From NCBI RefSeq assembly GCF_005239225.2, contig NC_133290.1, positions 12,842,204 through 12,906,203 of the forward strand: DNA of 64,000 bases. Reading direction: 5' to 3'. Positions 50,608 through 61,760 of the stretch are shown here, piece by piece. Position numbers and translations under genes: made by a program. Each line of letters begins with the position of its first letter. Position 1 is the first letter of the stretch. Source of the DNA: Populus alba. Lineage: Eukaryota > Streptophyta > Magnoliopsida > Malpighiales > Salicaceae. The notes under the pieces were generated by a model that saw nothing but the letters and a program-made list of their open reading frames with translations, was not told the DNA's origin and did not search any database.

Positions 50608-51110
50608 TTAGAGGCTTGACAAGATCGAGTCGAAGGACAAGCCTTTTCCTTTTGCTGTCCTTCATCTTGGACTTTCTCCTCTAATTTTATGTATAATTAT
50701 GACAAATTGTCTCTCTAGTGGATTCAATATAGTATTCTTGGCATAGTTTTATGACTTAATTTGGTGGCTGGTCTAGTTTAAAATCTGAATTTCTCAATTT
50801 ATTAGATAGGTTAAGTCAAATTTAAAAATAATTCAAAATAATATTATTTTAATAAAAATAAAAAATTAACAAATTTTAGAGGCATGACAAGATCAAAGGA
50901 GAAGCCTCTCCTTTTTCTGTCCTTCATCTTGGACTTTCACCTCTAATTTTGTGCATAATGATGACAAATTATCTCTATTGTGGATTCAATATGGTATTCT
51001 TAGCATGATTTTATAATGGTTGGTCTGACTAAGATCTGGATTTCAGATTTTGATCAGGTTAGTTAGGTTAAATTTAAAAAAAAATCAAAACAACATCATT
51101 TTAATTATTA
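50608..51110. repeat. About 270-bp diverged tandem duplication
   Basis: Copy 1 (about 50608-50870) and copy 2 (about 50876-51110) share in order 'gacaagatc', 'tgtccttcatcttggact', 'ctctaatttt', 'gtggattcaatat', 'ggtattctt' and 'ggttaagtcaaattt' blocks. They have diverged by substitutions and small gaps. The distal part of each unit resembles the repeat at 30.7-30.96 kb. Confidence 0.8.
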
Positions 51111-52082
51111 TATATTCATGAAGGTTACAGAGATAATGATGGAAACATTCATGGAATTAACGATGATAATAAAAATAATATTAAAATAGATGGTAGTGGC
51201 TTACACGTCACCCTTTTTGAACGACTAATTAGTCATTGTACGTGTGACCCGTTGAATATTAGAAATGAATAAAAAAATTAAAAATTTGATTAAACTGAAA
51301 AAATTAAAAAAATTAAATTTTTTAAAAAACCGACCGGTTAGATTTGGTTTTGATTTTATAAGTCTAAAATAAATAAGTAAAAAAACAAACCAAATCAAAG
51401 CCAAACCAGAAAAAAATCGAGCTAAATTGGCTTGAGCTGGTTTTGGTTTGGTTTTTTTTTTTTTTAATTTTGATTTGATTACTTTTAACAAAATCAAACC
51501 GAGCTTAAAATATCACCCCTATTGAATATTTTATTTTTATAATTTTCTTTGTTTATGTTTTTTTTTCTCAAAGTTTTATATTTTTTGAGGCAGTGAAGAT
51601 TTTAATTGTAGAACGCATAATTTTTTAAGTCTTCGCATGCACGTACTTTTTATAGACATGCACTGTTTTTTTAGAGTCAAAATCTATATTTCTGATGCAC
51701 CTACCAATCCATATGAACACTAATAAAAATAAATGTAACATGTCCTTCTCTCTAGTTGATTCCTAGATTGAATTTTAAGACTATGTTCTCCTAAAATTAA
51801 TTAATTAATTAATCATATGTATATTTTTTTATATAAAAAGTCTGTTTTAGTATAAAGGAATCTTATGTAAAATTTTATTATAAACAAAAGGGCTTTCTAT
51901 TAAAACTCTAAACTGTTGAATAATATTTCAGTACTTCATTGTTTATTTCAACATTGAATCATCTCAATTGTGTTTTCTAGTTTTCAATATTTTCCCCCCT
52001 TTTCTTTTATCTTTTTTTTTTAAATCCTACCTTCCAAATTTTTTTCTTCCAGTTTCTTCCTTTAATATTTTATTAATTTTAA

Positions 52083-53010
52083 TTTGGTCGTTATAATTTG
52101 TTTTAGTTTTCTTTTTATAAGATTATTCTAATCTCAAACAAATATCTCGATATTTGGTTAAAACTTAATTTTTATAAGCATTTATTTTTATTATCATATC
52201 ATTAAATAAAAAATAGTCTTAACGATTAATTTTTTTAAACTTAATAAAGTTCATTATTCAAGTCACGAGTTTTAAGAGTCAAGTCTCAAAAACCAAATTA
52301 ATCTAATATATCATAGTTTTAATATATTTTAAAAAGTGATGTTATCTTAAAGTTCTTTTAAAGTCAAATCATGCTCTTACATGTCGTTTAAATTATCTTT
52401 CTACCCATCAAGTCAATTGAATCATATAAAGTCAACTCTTATATAGGTAAATTCTAAACTTAGGCTAGGCAAAAACTCGGGTTGAGATGTTTCAAAGTTG
52501 ACCTGTTGAGTTTGGTTTAATAACAATGTCAAATTTATTTATTTTTATCAACTTTATCTTTACATGTTTAGTTGATTTTGATTTTATATTTGTAATTTAT
52601 TTTAATTTATTTTATATGAGATTATTCCAGTTTCAAATAAGTGTCTCAATATTTGATTGATGTTCAATTAGAAGAGTTTCTATTTTTGTTATTATATCAT
52701 CAAGTAAAACCTAGTTTAAATAAAAAAAGTTGTTAAATTTAGTAAAGTTCAGGATCCTATAGCAAGTTGGATGGGTTATGCTGCAAAACCGGGGTTGATC
52801 TAACATGTTGTCATCTTAATATATATATATCTTGAATTTTTTTAAAGTCAAATCTTTTTTTTTTCTAATCATTCAAGTTATTTTTACATTCATCAAGTCA
52901 ATTGAATCATATTAAAACAACTCTTACAATGTTAATTTTAAACAAAAACAAAGTTAGAAGTGAGGCAAGAATAATTCAAAATTGATCATATATTTAATAA
53001 TAATATCAAA
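52083..53010. repeat. About 480-bp diverged tandem duplication
   Basis: Two units (about 52083-52560 and about 52565-53010) share ordered blocks: 'ataagattatt', 'tctcaatatttg', 'attatatcatcaa', 'aataaagttca', 'tttaaagtcaaatc', 'catcaagtcaattgaatcat' and 'caactctta'. Identity is moderate, so the duplication is old. Confidence 0.75.
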
Positions 53011-53649
53011 TAATTTAATAATTGTTGTGGCCTTAGCTCTTATTTTTTTAGGTTAAAAAAATCGGCTAGAAAACCAATTAACTCCAAACTAAAAATTTAG
53101 TTTCTTTAAAATAAACACTTCGTTAACAGAACATCACTATTTTGCTTATTGATGAATAAATACAATTAAAATCGGTACTATGATTGTTTGCTTGACTTAA
53201 TTAAGAATTTGATTTGTTTATAGATCGAGCCAGATTGGCTCGTACCAAGCCTATAGCTGGCTAATTTCTTATAGGCCTGTCACGGCTTGACTAATCAAGC
53301 TGATGTTTTGGCCAGACCCGGCCGGGGTCATGTCTTATGTTTTGGAGTTCATTAAAAAAAAAAAAAACTAAAAAATTATGATATTTTTTTTTTCTCAAAT
53401 CAGGTGCATTTATACATACATATATATATATATATATATAGAAAGTGTATTTGATTATAGGGAAATTCTATGTTCTCGAGATAGAAAATTCGGGGCCCGT
53501 CCCAAATGATTTATAAGTTTATAACTATAAAATTACTATAACATTAATTTTGACCGTTGGATTGAAGAGTCCTCCAAAGGTACAAAGCTGCCCTTCCCAT
53601 AAAAAGAAGACGATCAAAGTTTATGTTCTCGCAGTCTTGTTAGGTAGAA

Positions 53650-53975
53650 TTAAATTATTTTTTATTTAAATAAGTATTGAAATAATTTTTAAATTTTTTT
53701 TTTGACATTAACATATTAAAATAACCAGTAATTATATAAAATATTAAATTAAAATAAATAAAAAATAAAAAATTTTAATTTTTTCAAAAATATTTTTGAA
53801 ATGTAAAAACAAACAAGTTAATATTTTTTTAAAAAATTATTTTTAATATCAATATATTAAAATAATAAAAAATACCAAAAAAAATATTTATTTAAAATAA
53901 AAAAATAAAAAAATTTTAATTTTTTAAAAATATTTTTAAAACACAAAAATAAAAAAAAAGTTGTCAAACAAAAAA
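53650..53975. repeat. Two degenerate tandem copies of the dispersed element
   Basis: The core appears as 'gacattaacatattaaaata' near 53703 and 'taatatcaatatattaaaat' near 53847. Each is followed by the A/T-rich right part ('ttttaattttttcaaaaatattttt'). Both are eroded relatives of the copy at 50348-50542. Confidence 0.5.
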
Positions 53976-54461
53976 CCTGCCACTACAATCCTTGCAAATG
54001 AGTTCCTTCTGAGGTCTTGGTCTTGGTCTTGGTCTTCATTAACTAAAATTAATTTAAACATATTTTATTGCTGAAAGAAATCATTCAAAGCTTAAATAAT
54101 TTAATAACTGATGATTCATTTAAAATCCAATAAAAAACTTAATCTCGACATGTAAATTTCTTTCTAAACTATATCATGTTAAAATAAATAAAAAAGTTTT
54201 TATTAAAAAACAACTGCAGGAATAATAAAAGGTTTTAGCGTACAAGTGGGAGCAGGAACTTTCTCCCACTTTGAATGCCACCGCGTTTACGCGTGGAGCA
54301 CCCATCGCCACTCTTGTTTATAAGTTGTATATCCAATGGGAAATAATTTTATTTTTTATTTTTAACAAATGGGAAATAAATATGAATAAAGTAACCTAAA
54401 ACCAACAAAAAAAAAAAAACAAAAACAAATCTGAGTCAGCTTTCTCAAAGTCCACCACACA

Positions 54462-54487
54462 AATAATAATAATAATAATAATAATAA
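54462..54487. repeat. AAT microsatellite
   Basis: About eight to nine AAT units. Confidence 0.9.
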
Positions 54488-55043
54488 CATTAATAATATA
54501 AAAGATAAGGTGGTGGTGGGTACTTGATAGAACCCATCTCTTAAAAAAAAAAAAAAAACCATACAAAATGACTTAAAAAAAATAAAGAATTCAACACTGA
54601 AATGGTCTCTTCAAAACTTATAAACAAATCAAAAAATATTAATATATATTTTTTTGTCATTATAATTGAGTCGGGATTAATTCAAGTTGAACTAATTTTT
54701 TATTAAAATTATATTTTTAGTAAGGTTGATATCAAAAATAAATTTTAAAAATAACAAATCTTTAAAAAATAATCTTGACAATGCTCCCAAGCCGCCCCTA
54801 AATAAGAGATAGTGTGTTCGTAATTTTAGTGGACTAAATAGAGGGATTAAAATGATTGAAGTAACAAACTTGAGGGACCAAATACATTCTTTTTTTCCCA
54901 ATTGGTTATTTATTTACTCGATCTTTTATAAAAAAGAAAAAGCAAAGCCTAAGACAACACAAGCAACTAAGGGAAACCTCCTATGTTTCAACAAGCCAAG
55001 TTTTCAACTCAAGCAGGTTTTGTCTCAGAAGCCAAATCTTTCC

Positions 55044-58000
55044 ATGGATACAGAAACTTCGCCGTAAGGACTCGCTCACAAACCAATCCTTTCCTACAAG
55101 AAATTGACTAGAAAACTAAGCTTATATTTATATCTCATATGGCTAATCGTATTTTCTTGGTGACCATCCAATATTGGCTGCAGGTTTGAGACTAGTGAGA
55201 TGCTGGCCGATTTCTTGGCTTCCACACCATTGCTATCCGAGTCATGGAGGTTATGCAATCTCGCCACAGCAAACTCACCAAAAAGTTTCGTAGTTGACCA
55301 GGTCGGAAGTATTGGGTATGTGGCCTTTTCCGGCACCCTATCTGTATCAGGCTCAGACCCCAGTTTCAAGAATCTGGTTCGTTTGCCAGTTCATGATGTT
55401 GCTGGCAATTACCTTTTTGTTCCTTTACATGACCAAAATGAAGGGGAAGAGCCCGTCATGGTGCAAGGTGCCTTGCTGAGGATCTTCGAGAATATATACA
55501 GCGACCCAAGTTTTCAAAACCAGGTCAGTTTTCTTCCATGGTGATCTTCCTTGATTTACGTGGTGTTGATTAATTATATGCTGTTTGGTTGGAAAGAAAA
55601 TCAGAGAAAATACTTCGAAAATTAACTGTTAAAAAACTCTCGTATACCACCAATCTCTCACAGAAAAATGGGAGGAAAAAAGAGAGGTAATAAAGACAGT
55701 AATTCTGGCTATCTAAAGATAGTTATGTGTGGATGAAAAGGTGAGTTAACATGTCAAAAAGCTAAAAGGCTATAATCATAAGAAGAAAAGGCAAGAATGA
55801 ATGGATGTCATGGCATGTCCGTTTTCTTTATCAGTAGCTGCTAAAAGGCCAAGCTGTTCTTCCCCATTAGGGCACAGAAAAGAGTTGGGATTTCACCCCC
55901 TCATCTTCTTCCCCTTGTAGAGAAGACAAAAAACTTTCTGCCATTCTTACTCTCTGCATTTTCTTTGATTTTCCTCCCATAAAAGATGGAATCTTTTCAT
56001 GGCAGAGAAGAAACTTTGAAAACCAATCTACTTCCTTGATTTCGCCATGATTTTCTCGCCTTCCCACTTCGCTTTATTTACTTTCTCCAGATCACCCATG
56101 GGCTAGTGGGAAATCATTGATGGCACTACCATGTTCATCTTTGCATCTTCGCTCAATGTTTCTGTACAGAAAGGAAGACTCCAATTTAATAGTATTGTGC
56201 GGGTCATCCAATCATTACACACTACCCCTCAAGGAATCACACGTTTGTTTCAAATATAATAATAATACAGTAACAGGAAATAGTAATTGATAATTATGAT
56301 ACCACTATTACTAATAACAATAATTTATAATTTTACTCTTTAAATAAAATTTATGATTTTTTTTAATAATAATAATATATTTTTTAAAAATTTAATAATA
56401 GTAATAGTATAGTAATAGGTAATATATAATAATAATAATAATAATGATAATAACAACGATAATAATACTAATAAAAATGATAAGAATAATAATTATTATA
56501 ATAATAATGATGATGATAATTCATCGTTAGTTATTATATTTGTTGGGAATTGAGTTTCGTTGCTTTTTTATATATGGTTTTTTTGATCTAAAATCCTGGA
56601 TTACTAGTTTAAAAAATTTACATAGCTTGATGTTTTTTTTCGTTTTATTTTTTTTTAATTTTATTATTTAACAATGATTTTTAAAAATAAAAAAGTTTAT
56701 CTAAACTTCCTTTAAACTTGTTAAATAAATTAATTTACATTGAATTAACTCTTAAAGATTTATCTTTTATAATATTGCAAAAAAATCTGTGCTTTTAATA
56801 ATTTTTTTTGTTTTAAAAATATAGTTCAGCCTCCGATCCGCGTGCATGCAAACAAACTAGTATATATATAAAAGTTAATCATGAATTTACTGCAATTTTT
56901 TCTCCTTGACAAATTCAATCAAGATATTCACTTTTATTATAATGGTGGTGATATTAATTAATGGATGATGATTTCTATTGTTACCACTTTAAAGAATAAT
57001 ATATAATCTAAGTTCTGATGTTGAAATAATTTAAACATGATATTATAAGTTCTTTGAACTTTAGATTAAGATGATTTTTGTTGTTTACAACATAGTTGAC
57101 CAAGTACTATTCAGGTCAACCTGTAATGCAACTTTGGAGAAGCTTGAACTTCCAGAATTGTTAACTTGTGAGAAAGAAAAAAAGAAGCAAGGATTTCTTT
57201 TGGTTGAACAAATCCTTTTACTAATAATTTGTAAAATATCATGTTGTCTATCTTCAAGAATAAACATGTGTTTGCAGATGTCTACGCTAATGCAGACAAG
57301 TCAGTCGATTATCTTCACCGGCCATTCCATCGGTGGAACAACTGCCTCTCTTGCTGCTCTTTGGCTCCTTTCTTACCTTCAATCCAATTCTCCAAACCTC
57401 TCTGTTCTATGCATCACCTTTGGCTCTCCATTGCTAGGCAACGAGACCCTTTCCCGAGCCATTCTTCGCGAAAGATGGGGTGGCAAATTCTGCCATGTTG
57501 TGTCAAAGTATGATCTGATGCCACGGATACTCTTTGCTCCCCTAGATCCCATAGCTCCCATAGCTCCCCTCATAAAACCCCTCTTACAGTTTTGGCACTT
57601 TTTTATGACTTCTCCACATCTTGGATTGCTTGCTGTCCAACGAAATGATGAACACGAGGCTCAGATTTTCCAGTTTGTGTTATTTCATTTGGGAAGGTCA
57701 GTAGAAGCTGGGGAAGAGGCGACAGGAGTGTTCAGGCCATTTGGGAACTATTTTTTCTGTTCTGAAGACGGAGCAATTTGTGTGGACAACGTGGAATCTG
57801 TTATTAAAATGATGTATTTGTTGCTCGCAACGGGGTCGCCTAGCTGTAGCATTGAGGATCATCTCAAGTATGGTGATTATGTGGAGAGAATTTCCTCACA
57901 ATTTTTGGAGAGGAAAAGTTTCATGGAAGGAGAGCTTCCTGAATCAAGCTATGAAGCAGGAGTTGTACTGGCGTTGCAGTCATCGGGAATATCCAGTCAG

Positions 58001-58914
58001 GTAGTGCTTTCTATTAGAATTAGTGGTATTCTTTTGGCTTTGTTCTGCTATAATATATTTTAAGAGAAGTGGAAAAGCTTTCTCAAGTCATTCCTTCTTG
58101 AATCAATGCACAGGAACCAGTCGCAGGGCCAGCCAAAGACTGCCTAAAGGCAGCAAGGCGAATGGGGCGCACACCAAACCTAAACTGTGCCAATCTGGCA
58201 ATTAAGTTGTCCAAAATCAATCCTTACAGGGCAGAAATAGAGTGGTATAAAGCATTGTGCGACCGGTCTGATGATCAGATGGGTTACTATGACTCCTTTA
58301 AACGAAGGGGAGCCTCGAAGAGGGACTCTAGAGTCAACTTGAACCGGCACAAGCTAGCTCAGTTTTGGGACAACGTAATCGACTTGATGGAAAGCAATCA
58401 ACTCCCTCATGATTTTCACAGACATGGAAAATGGGTCTATTCTTCACAGTCCTACAAGCTCCTTGTCGAGCCTCTGGATATTGCTGAGTATTATCGAACA
58501 GGCATGCATCACAGTAAGGGGCATTACATTAGCCATGGAAGAGAGAGGAGGTACCAGATATTCGACAGGTGGTGGAAAGGGACAGGTGGTGGAGATGAAG
58601 AGAATAAACGGAGCAAGTTTGCTAGTTTGACTCAGGACACGTGTTTTTGGGCACAAGTGGAGGAAGCTAGGGGGTTGTTAGATGATGTTGGGAATACTAG
58701 GGATCCTAGTCTTTCGGCTTTGCTTTGGGAGAAGATGGATAGTTTTGCAAGCTATGCCAAAAAGCTGGTTGAAACTAAGGAGGTGTCTGTAGATGTGGTG
58801 GCAAAGAATTCGAGCTATTCTTTGTGGCTGAAAGATTATAATGAACTGAAATCGCAAAGGGAGCACTTCCGTCCCCAGTTTTCCGGTTTTATGAACAGGG
58901 AGATAGTTCCATAG
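55044..58914 (+). CDS. PAD4: PAD4, lipase-like immune regulator (EDS1 family)
   Basis: Four exons encode 627 aa: 55044-55063, 55184-55523, 57278-58000, 58114-58914. The first exon is only 20 bases (MDTETSP) and joins in phase to FETSEMLADF. The N-terminal lipase-like alpha/beta-hydrolase domain carries S137 in FTGHSIGG, D199 in VVSKYDLMPR and H315 in EDHLKYG, a complete triad-like set. The C-terminal EP domain (from about residue 370) has the family block EIQWYK-like IEWYKALCDRS, MGYYDSFKRRG, LVEPLDIAEYYR, GHYISHGRERRYQ, TQDTCFWAQVEEA and NSSYSLW. PAD4 pairs with EDS1 in cytosol and nucleus and relays TIR-type NLR signals and basal resistance. Arabidopsis PAD4 is about 541 aa; here some 65 extra residues lie between D199 and the FGNYFF block. 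No break is seen. Confidence 0.96.
55524..57277 (+). other. Large second intron of PAD4
   Basis: A 1.75-kb intron (GTCAGT...TTTGCAG) holds AT-rich DNA, including a run of AAT/ATG-type repeats at about 56.26-56.52 kb. An open frame runs into exon 3 from 57071, but its upstream part lies before the acceptor and has no homology, so it is not coding. Confidence 0.8.
56261..56520. repeat. AAT-rich degenerate microsatellite in PAD4 intron
   Basis: Dense AAT, GAT and AAC triplets, interrupted. A very similar tract lies at 63.41-63.60 kb near the right end of the window. Confidence 0.8.
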
Positions 58915-59210
58915 TTTCTATTCAAAGGCCATGATGCCAATTGCCATGCAGGATTTGTAATGAATATGTAAAACATCTTTGTAGTTTATGGTATATGAAT
59001 CAATCTATACAATAGCTGGATTCATGTTGCGTGCCTGTCCCTTCTGCAGAAAAATCCCATAGTTTCAGTGTCATTGTTGAAAATTTAACTAAAAGAAAAT
59101 GTAAGCCCTTTTCTTTCAAAGAAAAAATAACCTAACAGATACATAAAAAGGAGACACTGAAACTATGGGATCCCAATATAAACATGCAAGGTTGAATTTG
59201 TGATGGCAGC
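58915..59210. other. Convergent 3' region of PAD4 and the APC transporter
   Basis: Only 296 bases separate the two stop codons, so the 3' UTRs must abut or overlap. The segment holds a perfect 19-bp inverted repeat, listed separately. Confidence 0.85.
59054..59171. repeat. Perfect 19-bp inverted repeat, 80-base spacer
   Basis: The left arm, atcccatagtttcagtgtc (59054-59072), is the exact reverse complement of 59153-59171. The spacer is A-rich. The unit of 118 bases could be a small MITE with terminal inverted repeats, or a hairpin in the 3' UTRs of both flanking genes. No clear target-site duplication is seen. Confidence 0.85.
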
Positions 59211-61760
59211 TTAAACCTTCCCGTTTGAAATATCAATATTTCTAACAGGTCCCTTGAACCATTTCCTTGCGTCCAGAATCCACCAGAGCATTATCAAACT
59301 CAAACCAACACCTATAGCCACCGGAGCATAGTTGAAAGTGTTCCAGGAAAGGGGGTAATAAGTTGGAAGAAGAAAGACTGAACAGGTATAACAAATCCAC
59401 AGAAAGGCAATGATGCAAACTGGCCTCCTTGCTCTGCCTAGGTAAAACGGTCCAGCTTTGAAATTCTTCTCGTCCATTACAATTCTTGCAAAGATTGGAA
59501 CTGCATAGCCTCCAACCCATCCAATTGTACATATGGAAGTTATGGCAGTGAAGACTACGTTGACTTTCAAGATCGGGAGTCCGAGAAGAATGCAGATGGC
59601 AGCACATAGCCACACTGCATTTGAGGGAACTTTATGCTTCGGGTGGATTTTTCGCCAGATGGATGAAAAGGGAATTCCTTCATCTCTTGATAAAGCATAC
59701 ACCTGAAGGAAACAATGGCGCACCAATTTGTTGTTAGATTTCAGATTCAGTCTTTTCAATTTGTATGTCAATTTTCTAGCAGAAAGAGATGGATATCATT
59801 GTCAAAATGCAGTTCTGTAAGATCACGTTCGAAGCTGTCAAATAGGGAGCACTGTGAAGCCTTGAATCTTGATAAAGCTACAAGCCTACAAGAACTCAAC
59901 TACTTACCACTCTAGCTGCACTGGTGGTGATTGAGAGCCCGCCGAAGAAAAATGATCCCCATATGATGAACAGCAAAACGATTGCTCCTGCAGAATTATG
60001 ATATCTTCCGTGGAATGCATCATAGAGTATTTGAGCTGGCACAAATGCACCTGCAGTCTCGTTGCTTGTATCGTATAGGTAGCCAAAATCCTGAAGAGGA
60101 GTTGCAAGTAGAGTTTAGATTTTAGACTTCATTTGAATCCCACCAACAAATTCCTTGAGGTGGGTGGATCTAAACTAAATCACCTTTGATGATGACAGAA
60201 ATATTACAACGTCAAAGTGGAAATACTGACGAACAAGGAAAGAAATTACAGGAATCAGAAGAGCAGCTGTAAGACTAGCCAAACATACCTGAATACTGAA
60301 AGTAAGGGCTAGGATATAAGCCCAGCCAAACACCGTAATGATCCCGATGCTAGAAAGAATTGCAATAGGACCATTTTTATCTGCACCTTTAGTTTCCTCT
60401 GTAAGATGGGCTGCTGCATCATATCCATACAAGGAATACTGGCTGACAAGGAAAGATAGAACGACGACGTAAGGTTTGCTAGATATTCCTGTCGAGTCAG
60501 GCGCGGTTTCAAAATGAGTGAATACATATGAAGCAGATTTTGTAGTAAGCGACACCAGAGGAAGCATTATAACAATAACCAACCCTCCAATAACCTACCA
60601 TAAGAAATCAAAATCAGTACCTTTTGTTTTGCACTAGAAAGAAAAAGGAAAAAAGAAAAGAAAAGAAAGACTCTAGCAGTAACACGAAAAACACGAGATT
60701 TATACCTGCCACCATATTGAAATCACATCAATGAAGGCTATTACTTCCAATGCAAATGTGTTGAGCACTGCCCATATCAATGTGAGGCCTATGTACATGC
60801 ATAAGAACAGCCATTTAGGTGCAAAATATCCTCCATTTTTATTTGTTCCGGTGCACAATAAGATGATACTCTGCAAAGTTTGTGAACCTGCATATGCCTT
60901 CCAAACCAAGTAAAAGAATCAACATCTCAATCTCATTTCTTAAAGGTGAGAGTGCACCGAACAGAGAAGTACCTGTGTTCCGATGCCGGCGACTAGCCCT
61001 ATGGTCTCAAGCCAAGCACAACACCATGATGCAAACGGTCCCCATCTGGGACCTGCTAAATGAGCTGCCCAGAAATAGAGGGACCCGGTTGTCTGTTCAA
61101 TTTGCATCCAAGAGAATGTTAGGTCTCTAAAACATGTATTTGTTCTTAAAACTTGCAAGCTTTTTATAGAAGAAGCATTATATTCACAGATTTAGAATTT
61201 GATTAGGAAAAGACTTGCATAAACAACAACTGAAACATAGAATCATCAAGAATAGACTAAGGAAGTTTAGAAGGAACAAACTGGAAAAGAGGAACAGATC
61301 TCAGCCATTGCAATGCCCACAAACCAGGTGAAGAAAGATACAACCACCCATCCCCAGACAAGACTTGCAGGACCTGCATATAGAAGGCTTGAACCATACA
61401 GAGGAGTAATCCCTGTGAAAAGGGTCATTGTTGAAAATGATATTGCAAGAGTTTTGAACAAAGTCTGCAACAAATAAAAGGAAAAACACAGTAAGTACAT
61501 CTGCAAATGATAAAAGAAAATCTAATAAAACCCCATCAAAAGGGTAAGATTTTTAGCTTTCCATCAACAAGAGAGAACAAAAACCTACCAAAACATGCAC
61601 AAAAGAAGAAAAAAAATCTAAGGTTATTATACAAAGAGGAATCAAGGTTCACGAATACCATTTCTCTTCTGAGCTCTTGCTTGTATCCCAGTTCATTGAG
61701 TCGCTTCTCCCCGGGATCCATTTCCTCGACTTGTGCTGCCTCTGGTCGTCTATACTCCAT
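59211..61760 (-). CDS. BAT1: APC-family amino acid transporter (BAT1/GABA permease-like)
   Basis: Seven exons on the minus strand encode 525 aa: 61760-61659, 61464-61282, 61092-60973, 60897-60706, 60594-60289, 60090-59908, 59702-59211. All are GT-AG and in phase. Arabidopsis BAT1/GABP is about 516 aa. A hydrophilic N-terminus (RLNELGYKQELRREM) leads into about twelve membrane segments. APC landmarks include SFSTMTLFTGITPLYG, GPASLVWGW, FPTTGSLYFWAAHLAGP, YGYDAAAHLTEETKGAD and ITTSAARVVYALSRDEGIP. The Arabidopsis homologue is reported as a bidirectional amino acid transporter and as a mitochondrial GABA permease, so location and substrate are open. It is convergent with PAD4. The orthology is firm at subfamily level. 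Confidence 0.93.

Larger units (their letters stand above)
49158..55043. other. AT-rich, repeat-rich intergenic region upstream of PAD4
   Basis: No gene is recognised across nearly 6 kb. The stretch consists of eroded dispersed repeats, two long tandem duplications (50.6-51.1 kb and 52.1-53.0 kb), an AAT microsatellite near 54.47 kb and A/T runs. The last 300 bases contain 'gagggaccaaata' type repeat sequence and the PAD4 leader. Confidence 0.55.

Noticed and set aside
57071..57277. Upstream extension of PAD4 exon 3
   Set aside because: A good acceptor (TTTGCAG) at 57277 and the in-phase join to exon 2 show that the open upstream part is intron.
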